This document shows, one piece after another, positions 1-8,377 of a DNA stretch of 64,000 nt (position 1 is its first letter; each line of letters starts with the position of its first letter). This stretch comes from Verrucomicrobiales bacterium (GTDB lineage: Bacteria; Verrucomicrobiota; Verrucomicrobiia; Verrucomicrobiales; DEV007). The DNA is taken from NCBI GenBank assembly GCA_021648365.1, contig JAKISY010000012.1, positions 1-64,000 of the forward strand, given 5' to 3'. A program made the position numbers and the translations under genes. The notes under the pieces are model-generated. The model saw only the letters and a program-made list of their open reading frames with translations. It searched no databases and was not told the origin of the DNA.

Positions 1-366
1 GGCCTTCAAGCCCTGACTTTTCACGGCACTGCAACCCAGCACGGGGACCTTCCACTCCGTGGCGTCCGCGTTGCGACGGAAGGCGCGCATGCTGATCGCC
101 TCCTCCAGGTCGGCCACCAGGAGGTCGGAGCCGGGCAGATCGCTCTTGTTGACCACGAGCACATCAGCCACCTCGAGGATGCCAGCCTTCATGGCTTGGA
201 TGTCGTCGCCAGCACCTGGGCAGAGCACCACCCCCACCGTATCGGCGGCGGCAACCACGTCGTATTCCGATTGGCCCACACCCACCGTCTCCATCACGAT
301 CGAGCTGAAGCCATAGGCGTCCATCACATCGCACGCATCGCTAGCAGCGAGCGCCAGACCGCCGTC
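1..366 (-). pseudogene. MeaB/ArgK-type GTPase fragment, cut at its 5' side and by the window edge
   Basis: The minus strand, in the frame ending at base 1, encodes the middle of a MeaB/ArgK GTPase: METVGVGQSE, then PGAGDDIQAMKAG, then the G4 motif NKSD. MeaB proteins load and protect B12-dependent methylmalonyl-CoA mutase. Family similarity begins near GGLALAASDA at about base 363. Upstream of that the same frame soon meets a TAA, so the N-terminal half with the Walker A loop is absent and no good start exists. The metallophosphoesterase gene occupies that DNA in another frame. The stretch looks richer in GC than what follows. It is either a truncated gene or a chimeric join. The family assignment is firm. 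Confidence 0.75.
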
Positions 367-1037
367 TGTGCCTCCGTATCCAACTCGATAAAAGCCGGCA
401 CCGGTCCGATTTGTTTACCCGCATTGAACAACAGGGTATCCCCAATGCGATCATGCCAAGTGCCGTTTTTGGTGAAAGGCGCGTGGTGGATATGCCCGCC
501 TAACACGACATCTGGCTGATACTGCTCAATCCAGTTCAACAAAGCCCCGTCACCATATTCCTTTTTACCATCCCAAGCCAAAGGCGATCCCGACGGCGGC
601 GCATGATACACCCACACCCATTGATCCTTCTGCTTGGCAGCATCGCGTTTCAACTGCTCCGCCAACTCTGCCTTACTATGCTCACCATCCCACCACGGAC
701 ACACAGTAAAAAGAATCCCATCCTTCTCATAACTATCCCCATCAGCACTGATAGCTCCTAGATTTTTCACCTGCTGCAACCACGCTGCAGAACTCTCGCC
801 CGCCTCGTTACGCACATCTCCATCATGGTTGCCCGAAGAAATCAATACCGGCACATCTTTAGGCAAACGTTTCAGATATTTACGCAACACCAGAATCTGA
901 ACATCTATCGGCACCGGAGAAACGATGTCGAGCAAGTCCCCAGGTATGATCACCAGATCAAACTGGTCCGACACCTGCTTCACCCAGTCCCATTGTTTGA
1001 GAGTGTAGTGCAGATCGGCGACTGAGAGGATTTTCAT
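324..1037 (-). CDS. Calcineurin-like metallophosphoesterase
   Basis: A 237-residue protein with the metallophosphoesterase metal-binding blocks in order: VADLH near residue 7, PGDLLD near 32, GNHDGD near 69, a later YHAPP, and GHIHHAP near 180. Family members hydrolyse phosphomono- or diesters with a two-metal centre; the substrate cannot be read from the sequence. No signal peptide is seen, so it is probably cytoplasmic. The final residues (about SLLAMRAM) are read through DNA that in another frame encodes MeaB, so the natural C-terminus may have been replaced there. ATG start; no same-strand neighbour close upstream. Confidence 0.85.
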   Translation of the reverse strand: MKILSVADLHYTLKQWDWVKQVSDQFDLVIIPGDLLDIVSPVPIDVQILVLRKYLKRLPKDVPVLISSGNHDGDVRNEAGESSAAWLQQVKNLGAISADGDSYEKDGILFTVCPWWDGEHSKAELAEQLKRDAAKQKDQWVWVYHAPPSGSPLAWDGKKEYGDGALLNWIEQYQPDVVLGGHIHHAPFTKNGTWHDRIGDTLLFNAGKQIGPVPAFIELDTEAQTAVWRSLLAMRAM

Positions 1038-1286
1038 ATCGATTTGTTAAAAATTTCCTTGTTCGCCGCAAAACTGCCTCAAACTAAAAACGATAAATCA
1101 ACGACAACACCAAAGACTGAGAGGTCGAATCATTGTCGGCAACACACCGAAAGCCAAGGTGATTGATGCTTCGCATTTCAAATTACCAGCCTTGAGTAAA
1201 ATAAGGTAAACTCTATTTTCATAATCTAGTCCTGAGTAACTGCAACTTGCCATCTTTGATAAAAAGCGCAGGCATTTTATCCAAAA

Positions 1287-1679
1287 TTAAAGCAACTGCA
1301 TGACACCCTGTGGATCCAGAGCCTTGATCGGCGAATTTCGGTAATCCTTAATATTGCGCGTCACAATCAACTGTGCGTTAAAACACTCTGCCGCCGCCAC
1401 TTGCATAGCATCTTCAAAATCTTTCATATCGCAAGCTAAGGCAAACTGCATCGATGCGGTATCCGTTGCTGGCACCTCGCAAAAAATCAGCAAATCCTTA
1501 ATGAACTGACGTGATTTGCTACCCGTCATGTAAAAAATATTAGCAATGGTATGCCAAGCAATCGCCGTGCTACCTGGGTGTCGTTCCGCCCAATCAAGCA
1601 GCCTAGCACTGTCGGTATAAAATGGCTCCCGCGCAAGCGCGACATCCAGCAACACATCACAATCAATCAGCAAGCGCAT
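1287..1679 (-). CDS. PIN-domain toxin (VapC-like)
   Basis: A 130-residue protein starting MRLLIDCDVLLDV, the PIN-domain opening with the first acidic metal ligand. Further acidic residues lie in the middle (CDMKDFEDAMQ) and near the C-terminus (TRNIKDYRNSPI), as in PIN ribonucleases. VapC-type toxins cleave RNA and are held inactive by the partner antitoxin. The ATG overlaps the TGA of the upstream gene by one base (TGATG), the usual antitoxin-then-toxin arrangement, so the two are co-translated. The RNA target is unknown. Confidence 0.85.
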   Translation of the reverse strand: MRLLIDCDVLLDVALAREPFYTDSARLLDWAERHPGSTAIAWHTIANIFYMTGSKSRQFIKDLLIFCEVPATDTASMQFALACDMKDFEDAMQVAAAECFNAQLIVTRNIKDYRNSPIKALDPQGVMQLL

Positions 1680-1918
1680 CAGTTGCCGTATTTTTCAGTT
1701 AAGCGTTGCATGCGTTGTTCATCCTGCTCTACGAGCTTCAATCCTCCCCCCCATCGAGCCGAAAAGGATTGCGTCGGAACACCCCCTTCCAATTCGCTCA
1801 CAGCCTCTCGTAATAAATCTTCCACCATCGCCGAAAAACTCGTATTCCGCTTTTTGGCAATACGCTTTACCTGATGGACCAATTTAGGCTCCAGCGTCAA
1901 ATTGAAACGACTTTTCAT
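1679..1918 (-). CDS. Antitoxin of the PIN toxin, ribbon-helix-helix-like
   Basis: A 79-residue protein starting MKSRFNLTLEPKLVHQVKR, a short beta strand followed by helices as in ribbon-helix-helix (DUF6364-like) antitoxins. The C-terminal half is the likely toxin-binding tail. The ATG at 1918 is preferred to an upstream in-frame alternative codon because family members begin at this strand. It overlaps the toxin start by one base and probably autoregulates the pair, as is usual for such systems. Calling it VapB would be by position rather than by sequence. Confidence 0.75.
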   Translation of the reverse strand: MKSRFNLTLEPKLVHQVKRIAKKRNTSFSAMVEDLLREAVSELEGGVPTQSFSARWGGGLKLVEQDEQRMQRLTEKYGN

Positions 1919-2034
1919 ACACACAATATACAAAAGTGCGCACACCTTGTCAATAGATCGGTGAAATCAGCTTTTCAGTGAAAATTCAGTACGCTAGCTT
2001 TGCTTCAACACAGAAAAACACTCCCTCATAAAAA

Positions 2035-2062
2035 CTCTGCGCCTCTGCGCCTCTGCGTGAGC
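2035..2062 (+). repeat. Dispersed repeat, CTCTGCG type, copy 1
   Basis: Three CTCTGCG units spaced nine bases apart, ending in TGAGC. A second copy at 63656-63683 matches at 27 of 28 positions. It lies between the antitoxin and cobI, outside coding sequence. Confidence 0.8.
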
Positions 2063-2087
2063 ATTTCTTCTCCCCATGAAACCCACC

Positions 2088-2801
2088 TCATTCCCCCCGA
2101 ATCAACATCGTCGAAAAATACCCCAACTTTTCAATCGCCGGCAAGCTACGCAAATCTTCAAATACCTCCCCACCATCCATCCCTACCTTCCTCCCCAAAA
2201 CACATCGCCCCTCCAGCCCCATCGATTTAATTAAATCGAGCAACGCATCAAAGCGGTGACCAATTTTCATCAATACGACTAGATCATGCGACTCGATTTC
2301 CCGCCTCAAATTCTCCATGTCGTCCGGACAAGGCAATATCAACACACGTTCCTTCTGCTCTCCTAATGGCTGTTGAACCTGCGAAGCCAGAGCCGCGTAA
2401 CTCGTCACTCCCGGAATGGTTTCGATCAGCAGATCCGGACGCTTGATCCGCACCGCATCCAAAGTATAAATCCAAGTCGAAAAAGTCAGCGCATCGCCCA
2501 GCGTCAAAAACCCGACCTTCTTTCCAGCCTCGATTTCCTCGATGATTTGATCTGCCACCTGCTGATACCTTGACCGCAAAGACTCACGACTACGATCCAT
2601 TGCAAAAGTAATGGTTCGAAAACGTTGCTCAGGAATATCAAACCTCGCCACAATCCCTTTAGCGACCGAGTGATCCGAAATTTTCGCCTGCGGAGCAAAC
2701 AACACATCACATTCCCGCATCACCCGCAAAGCCTTCACCGTGATAAGTTCAGGGTCGCCAGGACCAACGCTGATGCCAATAAGTTGAGCTGATGATTCCA
2801 T
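2088..2801 (-). CDS. cobI: (Cobalt-)precorrin-2 C20-methyltransferase
   Basis: A 237-residue S-adenosylmethionine tetrapyrrole methylase. The N-terminal GISVGPGDPELITVKALR is the typical CobI/CbiL opening. The SAM-binding TLGDALTFSTW and PGVTSYAAL follow near residues 100 and 130. It methylates C20 of precorrin-2 or cobalt-factor II, an early step of corrin-ring building. Given the neighbouring CbiD, CbiG and CbiX, the cobalt-containing form is the likely substrate. It is a single-gene unit at the left end of the B12 locus, separated from cbiD by repeat DNA. The ATG at 2801 is the natural start. Confidence 0.9.
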   Translation of the reverse strand: MESSAQLIGISVGPGDPELITVKALRVMRECDVLFAPQAKISDHSVAKGIVARFDIPEQRFRTITFAMDRSRESLRSRYQQVADQIIEEIEAGKKVGFLTLGDALTFSTWIYTLDAVRIKRPDLLIETIPGVTSYAALASQVQQPLGEQKERVLILPCPDDMENLRREIESHDLVVLMKIGHRFDALLDLIKSMGLEGRCVLGRKVGMDGGEVFEDLRSLPAIEKLGYFSTMLIRGE

Positions 2802-2805
2802 ATTC

Positions 2806-2892
2806 TTATCCGTGAAATCCGTGTGATTTGCCTTCGAGTAATAGTCTTCGGCTGTCTCCCCCGCATTCGCGTGGTCGGCTGTGGTTAAATTC
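2806..2892 (+). repeat. Composite intergenic repeat: ATCCGTG units plus inserted module B1
   Basis: Two ATCCGTG units nine bases apart (2808-2823) run into a ~60-base module at about 2826-2885 that begins ATTTGCCTTCGAGTA and ends GGTCGGCTGTGG, then GTTAAA. The module recurs at 22690-22751 with about three differences, and inverted at 5926-5988. It lies upstream of cobI on the gene's 5' side. Confidence 0.8.
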
Positions 2893-2924
2893 TTAGATTG
2901 GTGAAATGCTGTTTGAAGTTTACC

Positions 2925-4019
2925 TTACGCATTAAGCAAGTGCCCCGCCATAGAAAATAGCCGGATTCTTACTTCCTCCACATGCGATGACATGCGACCA
3001 CAAACCTGCTCATGGATTCGCTCCGCCATTACTTGCCACAATTTTTCCTCATCCGCAAAATTAACTGCCGCTTGTTCAACCGTATTCAGCCCACCAAGGG
3101 AAATGCCCAGCTCTCCGGCAATCCTGTCAACAATCCCCGTAGCAGCAGGGCTACACTTTGAATGTGTATCCCAATGACCATCGATCAGCTTGGCAAGTTT
3201 TCCCGGATGCCCAACGATCCATAACAAAGGCAATCGCCGCCCCTCCTCTTCCAGTTTCTGCTTGAGGTGATCCAAAGCATAACCCATAAAGTTAGATACT
3301 TGCACCACCTGATGCAGTTGCAGCTGCAGTTGCTCACGGGCAAAACGCTGACCCAGATTGCCCGGAGAAAACACCACTTCCTGCGCCTTCTCCGACAGTG
3401 CCACGTTGATATAAATAGCAATCGACGCTTTGAACGCAGCTAAAGACTTAGGTTCCACAATGCCAGAAGTCCCCAAAATAGAAATCCCGCCGATGATTCC
3501 CAAGCGCGGATTAAAAGTACGCTTAGCAATTTCTTTACCCCTCTCACAGCCAATCTCGATCACAAATCCGAGCGGAGGGGATTCCAAATCTGCACAAACT
3601 TCCTCAATCGCCATTTCCATCATCTGCCGAGGCACAGGATTGATAGCAGGTTCACCAACAGGGATTTGCAAACCCGCCTGTTTCACCATACCCACACCCT
3701 CTCCAGCCCTAAACTCAATCCCCGCTTCTTTCGATACAGTCACTTTTGTCACGATTGTTGCCCGATGGGTTTGGTCCGGATCGTCTCCCGCATCCTTAAT
3801 CACCTTCACCACTGCCCCTCCCACTATTTTTTCAAGTGAGTCAATCGCCACCTGCAAATAACACTCCCCACCCGGCAAAGTGATATCGACTTCATTTAAT
3901 ACATCCCCATAAAAGTAACTCCACAAAGCCGCCTTCACTCCAGCCGTCGCACAACTCCCCGTCGTATAACCACGCCTAAGCCCATTCGGCGCCAACTCTG
4001 TCAAATCATAAGGTTTCAT
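2925..4019 (-). CDS. cbiD: Cobalt-precorrin-5B (C1)-methyltransferase
   Basis: A 364-residue CbiD protein, recognised from the N-terminal LRRGYTTGSCATAG and the PSPGNLGQRFAR-like region (here FSPGNLGQRFAR). CbiD methylates C1 during the ring-contraction stage and marks the anaerobic B12 route. The ATG at 4019 is preferred; a GTG three codons upstream (4028) is possible and no clear ribosome site separates them. It stands alone, with repeat-filled gaps on both sides. Length is normal for the family. Confidence 0.92.
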   Translation of the reverse strand: MKPYDLTELAPNGLRRGYTTGSCATAGVKAALWSYFYGDVLNEVDITLPGGECYLQVAIDSLEKIVGGAVVKVIKDAGDDPDQTHRATIVTKVTVSKEAGIEFRAGEGVGMVKQAGLQIPVGEPAINPVPRQMMEMAIEEVCADLESPPLGFVIEIGCERGKEIAKRTFNPRLGIIGGISILGTSGIVEPKSLAAFKASIAIYINVALSEKAQEVVFSPGNLGQRFAREQLQLQLHQVVQVSNFMGYALDHLKQKLEEEGRRLPLLWIVGHPGKLAKLIDGHWDTHSKCSPAATGIVDRIAGELGISLGGLNTVEQAAVNFADEEKLWQVMAERIHEQVCGRMSSHVEEVRIRLFSMAGHLLNA

Positions 4020-4051
4020 CCCAACCACTCACTCTACACAATAACAAGAAC

Positions 4052-4193
4052 ATTTAACCGCAGATAGCGCAGATTTACGCAGATATCTTTATATTTCCCA
4101 GCCTAAAATTTACAGAATTCCCACTCAATCATCAGGGGTTCCCTTTAAAAAAGACCTCTTCCATCTGCGTTTATCTGCGCCATCTGCGGTTCA
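4052..4193. repeat. Inverted-repeat element with ATCTGCG units
   Basis: The left arm (4054-4086) holds three CGCAGAT units and the right arm (4161-4193) the complementary ATCTGCG units, nine bases apart, ending GCGGTT. The arms could pair into a long hairpin around a ~75-base loop. The element lies between cbiX-cbiC and cbiD. A short ATCCGTG-type remnant follows at 4239-4258. Confidence 0.8.
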
Positions 4194-4238
4194 GCTCCCC
4201 TCCTTCTCCGAAAAAGTCCGACTTAGAAACCCTCTCCC

Positions 4239-4258
4239 CTTCCGTGTGATTCCGTAAT
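4239..4258 (+). repeat. ATCCGTG-type repeat remnant
   Basis: CTTCCGTG followed by GATTCCGTAAT: two units of the ATCCGTG family just downstream of the cbiX-cbiC stop codon. Too short to show a full arm. Confidence 0.5.
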
Positions 4259-4266
4259 CCCCTTGG

Positions 4267-5901
4267 TTAACTCTTATCCTGCAAGCACTGCTGCGCCAAC
4301 TGATTTTTCCTCTCGATCAACAGCGCATTCATCACCGAAGCCGCCCACGGCGAACCCCCACTCGTGCCAGCATTCGTCACCCTCGGCACCCTCATACAAC
4401 GCTTCAACTCCTGCTTCGATTCACGTGTTCCCACAAAACCCACCGGCAAACCAATGACCAAATGCGGACGCCACCGATGCTCTTCGATCAACCTCAACGT
4501 TTCGCGAATCGCCGTCGGAGCATCGCCGATCACCACAATGCAATCATTGCCAAACTTGCCCCAAGCACGACGAATGTTCGCTGCCGAGCGAGTGATGCCA
4601 TTCGCCTCTGCCATTTCATAAGTTTCCTCATCATGCACTCCACAAAAGGTCAGTAGTCCCAACTCCTTGACCACCGTCCTGCGTAAACCACTCTGCACCA
4701 TGGTCACATCCGTGACAATGATCGCTCGATTCTCCAAGGCACGCAGCCCAGCTTCCAGCGCTCCGTGCGATATATAAATGGATTCCACCGAATCAAAATG
4801 CCCCGAAGTATGCACCAAGCGCTGCAACACCTTTTTCTGCAACGGCTCATCCTGCCAAGGTGACCACTCAAACTCTTCTTCAATCAGGCGAAAACTCTCC
4901 GCCTCAATCGGATGAGGTTCGTAAGCATCGATCCGCTCCATACTCTCTTCAGTAGGCACCTCCTCCCCCTCTTGTTTCGCTAACAAACCACGCACATGCA
5001 AATGATGCCCTTCCTGCGGTGTGCCAACTTCATGTTCATAACCCACCACCTGAGCTCGATACTTGCACAGCGAACAGTTCATATTGGGTGAACCCTCAAA
5101 AACCTCCAATGCCCGCTCCAACAAAACCGTCACTAAATTGGGATGCAGGCCAATGGCATCACACTTGATCACCTCCTGAGCGGAATCAGCACTCAGCACC
5201 ACCTGACGCTCCACCGCCGCAAAGATGCGATCCAACAATACTCCAGTGAAAAGAAAAAATGGGAAAACCACCAAACGCTCAAAACCCATCTTCCCTACCC
5301 GTCTCAAACCGTCGTCCAGATTAGGCTCAGCGGTGCCAGAATACACCACCGCCGATGCTCCAAATCCCAAACCCTCTTCCAAAATTCGAGCGAGTTTATA
5401 AACATCCGAATTAGCATCAGGGTCGGTCGTGCCGCGTCCCACGATCACCAAACAAGTATCCTTACGCGAAACTGTCTGCTTCGATTGAGATTCCCCCTCG
5501 ATTATTTTTGTGCGGCAAGCCTGCAAAACTAGCGGATGCAAATGAATCGGCGCACCAAAACGAATCGGAACATCCGGATAATCCCGCTGAATGATCTGCA
5601 CCTCCGTCGGCATATCATTCTTGGCATGCGTTGCCGCTAACAAAATAGCCGGCACCACCGCGATGCGCTTAGCACCCTCCTCCACACATTGCCGCACCGC
5701 CACATCAATCGTCGGTGAGGCAAATTCAAGGAAACCGTGAGTCACCGGCAAAGGTTTCGCCGCCCGCACAAAAGACTCCATAAAAGTCTCAAATTGAGCC
5801 GCCCCACCAGGATCACGACTGCCATGACCAGCAATCACGATCCCCGTGCCGTCTTCCATCAATCGCGCAATCACCGCACTCTGTTCAGATTCTTGTTTCA
5901 T
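4267..5901 (-). CDS. cbiX-cbiC: Fusion of sirohydrochlorin cobaltochelatase and precorrin-8X methylmutase
   Basis: A 544-residue two-enzyme fusion. Residues ~20-270 are a two-repeat CbiX chelatase: AGHGSRD (His26) and ATHAKND (His92) supply the metal-binding histidines, while the second repeat reads GRGTTD and lacks its histidine. MNCSLC at 274-279 matches the MxCxxC iron-sulfur motif of long CbiX proteins, followed by GHHLH. Residues ~325-544 are CbiC/CobH, which moves a methyl group from C11 to C12: LVHTSG with catalytic His364 and GLPVGFVGTRESK. The start at 5901 has AGGAGG ten bases upstream; an upstream extension to 5985 is rejected because it would read repeat DNA. The fusion joins an early and a late step of one pathway. 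Confidence 0.92.
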   Translation of the reverse strand: MKQESEQSAVIARLMEDGTGIVIAGHGSRDPGGAAQFETFMESFVRAAKPLPVTHGFLEFASPTIDVAVRQCVEEGAKRIAVVPAILLAATHAKNDMPTEVQIIQRDYPDVPIRFGAPIHLHPLVLQACRTKIIEGESQSKQTVSRKDTCLVIVGRGTTDPDANSDVYKLARILEEGLGFGASAVVYSGTAEPNLDDGLRRVGKMGFERLVVFPFFLFTGVLLDRIFAAVERQVVLSADSAQEVIKCDAIGLHPNLVTVLLERALEVFEGSPNMNCSLCKYRAQVVGYEHEVGTPQEGHHLHVRGLLAKQEGEEVPTEESMERIDAYEPHPIEAESFRLIEEEFEWSPWQDEPLQKKVLQRLVHTSGHFDSVESIYISHGALEAGLRALENRAIIVTDVTMVQSGLRRTVVKELGLLTFCGVHDEETYEMAEANGITRSAANIRRAWGKFGNDCIVVIGDAPTAIRETLRLIEEHRWRPHLVIGLPVGFVGTRESKQELKRCMRVPRVTNAGTSGGSPWAASVMNALLIERKNQLAQQCLQDKS

Positions 5902-5907
5902 AAAAAT

Positions 5908-5917
5908 AATACCTCCT
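5908..5917 (-). promoter_or_regulatory. Strong ribosome-binding site of cbiX-cbiC
   Basis: Minus-strand AGGAGG lies about ten bases before the ATG at 5901. It decides the start against the longer reading frame. Confidence 0.75.
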
Positions 5918-5925
5918 AAGAGAAG

Positions 5926-6080
5926 AAACCACAGCCGACCGCGCGAATGCGAGAGAGACAGCCGAAGATTATTACTCGAAGGCAAATTACACGGATTTCA
6001 TGGATGGGAATAAGAAAAATGCATTATCTTAAATATCAGTATCCCTCTGTATTTATCCGTGCCATCCGTGGTTAAAAATT
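5926..6080. repeat. Composite repeat: module B2 (inverted) plus ATCCGTG arms
   Basis: 5926-5988 is the inverted copy of module B (minus strand TTTGCCTTCGAGTAATA to GGCTGTGGTTT). It joins an ATCCGTG-type left arm at 5989-6013 (CACGGATTTCATGGAT) and a right arm at 6048-6080 with ATCCGTG units ending GGTTAAAAAT. The element fills the cbiE to cbiX-cbiC gap and part of the cbiX 5' leader. Confidence 0.8.
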
Positions 6081-6082
6081 CT

Positions 6083-6766
6083 TCATTCATCATCCACAAA
6101 GACACTCGGAAACGGCTCCCTCGCCCTCACCAACATGATACTCATATCGCTAAACTCCGCAGTGCATTCACTCAGCACCCCGCGCCAAGTAGCCTCCTCC
6201 GCAGTAAGGTTCTCCCACACCTCCACCGCTAGATCGGCAGATATGCCCATCTCAATCAAATGACCAGCAATGCGATTGGGCATGAACTCCCACGGATGCG
6301 GAATCACTATTGCGTTGCGCCCATCTTCCAAAACTCGCACCAGGTGTTTTTTGAACGGCTGCAAATCTCCCCTTCGGTGAAAAGTCACAAAAGTCGTTTC
6401 GTCAAAACACACCCGCCCTCGTGATGCCATGATCTGCGCCGAGCTGATACCCGGCACCGTATCCACCACATGCCCGCAAGCCTTCTCCACCCGCTCCTGC
6501 ATTTGCCATCCCGAAAAATGCAGGTCGCCCATGAACACCGCCACCACCTTTTTTCCCGCATGATGCTCGATCGCAGCCAGTTCCAATTCCTCAGACTGAT
6601 TTTTATAAGTCAGGTCGATGCGCTTCGCCTGCGGTGAGATCATCTCAGAAACAAAATCTATCACCGTCGTGAAACCCGTCACCACATCCGCTTCACGAAT
6701 CAGCCGTTCCCCTCTGCGAGTCAAATAGTCCAGACCTCCCGGCCCAATTCCAATAGATATAATCAT
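6083..6766 (-). CDS. cbiE: Cobalt-precorrin-7 (C5)-methyltransferase
   Basis: A 227-residue tetrapyrrole methylase starting MIISIGIGPGGLDYLT, with the VVAVFMGDLHFSGW SAM loop and VPGISSAQ. It matches CbiE, the N-terminal half of aerobic CobL, and methylates C5. CobL-type proteins carry a CbiT decarboxylase domain after it; this protein stops at the end of the CbiE domain and no CbiT is seen in the window. The ATG at 6766 overlaps the cbiA stop as ATGA, which decides the start and implies translational coupling. Confidence 0.88.
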   Translation of the reverse strand: MIISIGIGPGGLDYLTRRGERLIREADVVTGFTTVIDFVSEMISPQAKRIDLTYKNQSEELELAAIEHHAGKKVVAVFMGDLHFSGWQMQERVEKACGHVVDTVPGISSAQIMASRGRVCFDETTFVTFHRRGDLQPFKKHLVRVLEDGRNAIVIPHPWEFMPNRIAGHLIEMGISADLAVEVWENLTAEEATWRGVLSECTAEFSDMSIMLVRAREPFPSVFVDDE

Positions 6767-8043
6767 AATGTTTTTTTCATCAATCGCTCCTCTGCCCACA
6801 ATGAATGAACATAAGTCGCTTGTATATTGTGAATTCGAAAACCTTCTTCCCTAGAACTGCCAGTCCTCCGTTTTGCCACCTGCCAAGCATTGGCGTTTTG
6901 CTCTTCCCCCAGCCAGCGCGAGTAGTGAAATTCGTGCCCCTTCACTCCACTCGAACTTTCGCAATAGCCAAAATTTTGCAAACTCTTTGTCATCTCCACC
7001 GCCCCAGGCAGCAGTCCACACATAGGAAACGATTGCCCCTCCATACCAAGCGCCTCGGACAGATACATCAGCCCGCCACATTCAGCCAGCATCGGCAAAC
7101 CCGACTCAGCCGCAGCTACTACCTCCGCCATCAACGCACGATTGGCGCTCAACTCTTCTGCAAAAACTTCCGGGAACCCTCCGCCAAATACCACCGCATC
7201 TATTTTTTCAGGCAAAACCTTGTCATGCAAAGGCGAAAAAGGCAGCACCTGCAAAGCATCAAGATTCGCAGGGTAATAAAAATGAAAAGCTTCATCCCTC
7301 GCCACCGCCACCCGCAAAGATCGCTGCTCTGATTTCGGTTTTCCCAGCTCCGAAAATCTCCCGCTCTCACCGCTCTGAGTCAATTTCCACAACGCTTCCA
7401 CATCCAGATGCTCAAGCGCAAATTTTGCTAGATCATCCGCCAAAGGGAAGTCCCCCTCCTGCGCCGCTTGCAGCCCTAGATGCCGCTCAGGCCACTCGAT
7501 CAACGAGTCCTGTGGCAAAGCTCCCAGCACCGGAATCCCCAAAGGCTTGATCGCCTGCTCAAGATAATCCCGATGCGAATCACCCGAAACCTGATTCAAA
7601 ATCACCCCCACGATCCGCCCCTCACCAGCCTCAGCGATAAAACCCCGCAAAGCCGCAGCCAACGAGCGCCCAGCTTTGGCACACGGCACCACCAATACGA
7701 TTGGCCAATGCAACAGCCTCGCCAAATGCATCGTGCTTTCACTATCCGAGAGCGGCGACCAGCCATCAAAAATCCCCATCACCCCTTCTATAATCCCTGG
7801 ACATGCCCTCGTATATAGCAGCGCTTCCGCTTTCACCGCCCGCTCGCCGCCCATCAGCCAAAAGTCTAAATTGCGACTAGGACGATCACAAAACAGCGAG
7901 TGAAAAGCAGGATCGATAAAATCGGGACCAGCCTTGAATGGCTGCACCCGCCTGCCCTGCTTAGCAAAAGCCGCCAGCAACATACTCGTCACCACCGTCT
8001 TACCACTGCTACTATGCAGCCCCCCTAAAATCAAACCACTCAT
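6763..8043 (-). CDS. cbiA: Cobyrinate a,c-diamide synthase
   Basis: A 426-residue amidotransferase. The N-terminal GGLHSSSGKT is the variant P-loop of the CobB/CbiA family. The C-terminal half is a class I glutaminase with AECGGLMYLSEAL (nucleophile Cys) and the FHYSR and YVHSLW blocks. It amidates the a and c side chains of cobyrinic acid using ATP and glutamine. It is first in a two-gene unit with cbiE, joined by an ATGA overlap. Upstream lies a 334-base repeat region. Length is normal. Confidence 0.93.
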   Translation of the reverse strand: MSGLILGGLHSSSGKTVVTSMLLAAFAKQGRRVQPFKAGPDFIDPAFHSLFCDRPSRNLDFWLMGGERAVKAEALLYTRACPGIIEGVMGIFDGWSPLSDSESTMHLARLLHWPIVLVVPCAKAGRSLAAALRGFIAEAGEGRIVGVILNQVSGDSHRDYLEQAIKPLGIPVLGALPQDSLIEWPERHLGLQAAQEGDFPLADDLAKFALEHLDVEALWKLTQSGESGRFSELGKPKSEQRSLRVAVARDEAFHFYYPANLDALQVLPFSPLHDKVLPEKIDAVVFGGGFPEVFAEELSANRALMAEVVAAAESGLPMLAECGGLMYLSEALGMEGQSFPMCGLLPGAVEMTKSLQNFGYCESSSGVKGHEFHYSRWLGEEQNANAWQVAKRRTGSSREEGFRIHNIQATYVHSLWAEERLMKKTL

Positions 8044-8377
8044 GACACTTTATAAATCTTTCCTCCAAAAATTCCACCTGCCTGAATTCACTCAAAATAA
8101 TCCATCTCAAACATCTATATTTATACGTGTCATTTGACTCCGCCTATCTACACTACGTTCCAGTTACCCCCTAAATATTACAACCACGGATTTCACGGAT
8201 AAGAATAAAAAAGATCGCCATTCATTTCACAAGCCGTTTCCTCTCAAAGCCTAAAACATCGCAACACCAACAGAACAGGCCCTTCATCTCTCATCTAAAG
8301 CATCTGTATTTATCCGTGTCATCCGTGAAATCCGTGGTTAAAAATCCTATCACATAAAGTGACCGCCATCACAAAAC
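8044..8377. repeat. Gene-free region holding an ATCCGTG inverted-repeat element
   Basis: 334 bases between cobO and cbiA. The left arm at 8182-8207 (AACCACGGATTTCACGGAT) pairs with a right arm at 8305-8345 (three ATCCGTG units, GGTTAAAAAT). The loop of about 100 bases shows no coding potential. At 8116-8142 lies CGTGTCATTTGACT, resembling the beginning of module C. The cbiA promoter must lie here, but no clear box was recognised. Confidence 0.75.

Noticed and set aside
59..519. Plus-strand reading frames at the left edge
   Set aside because: They are antisense to the MeaB fragment and the phosphoesterase, and their translations show no family features.
1038..1286. A small gene between the phosphoesterase and the toxin
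   Set aside because: No frame with a plausible start and family similarity; nothing else was recognised there.
4052..4193. Regularly spaced repeats suggesting a CRISPR array
   Set aside because: Units are about nine bases with no unique spacers of CRISPR length, arms are inverted, and no cas genes are present.
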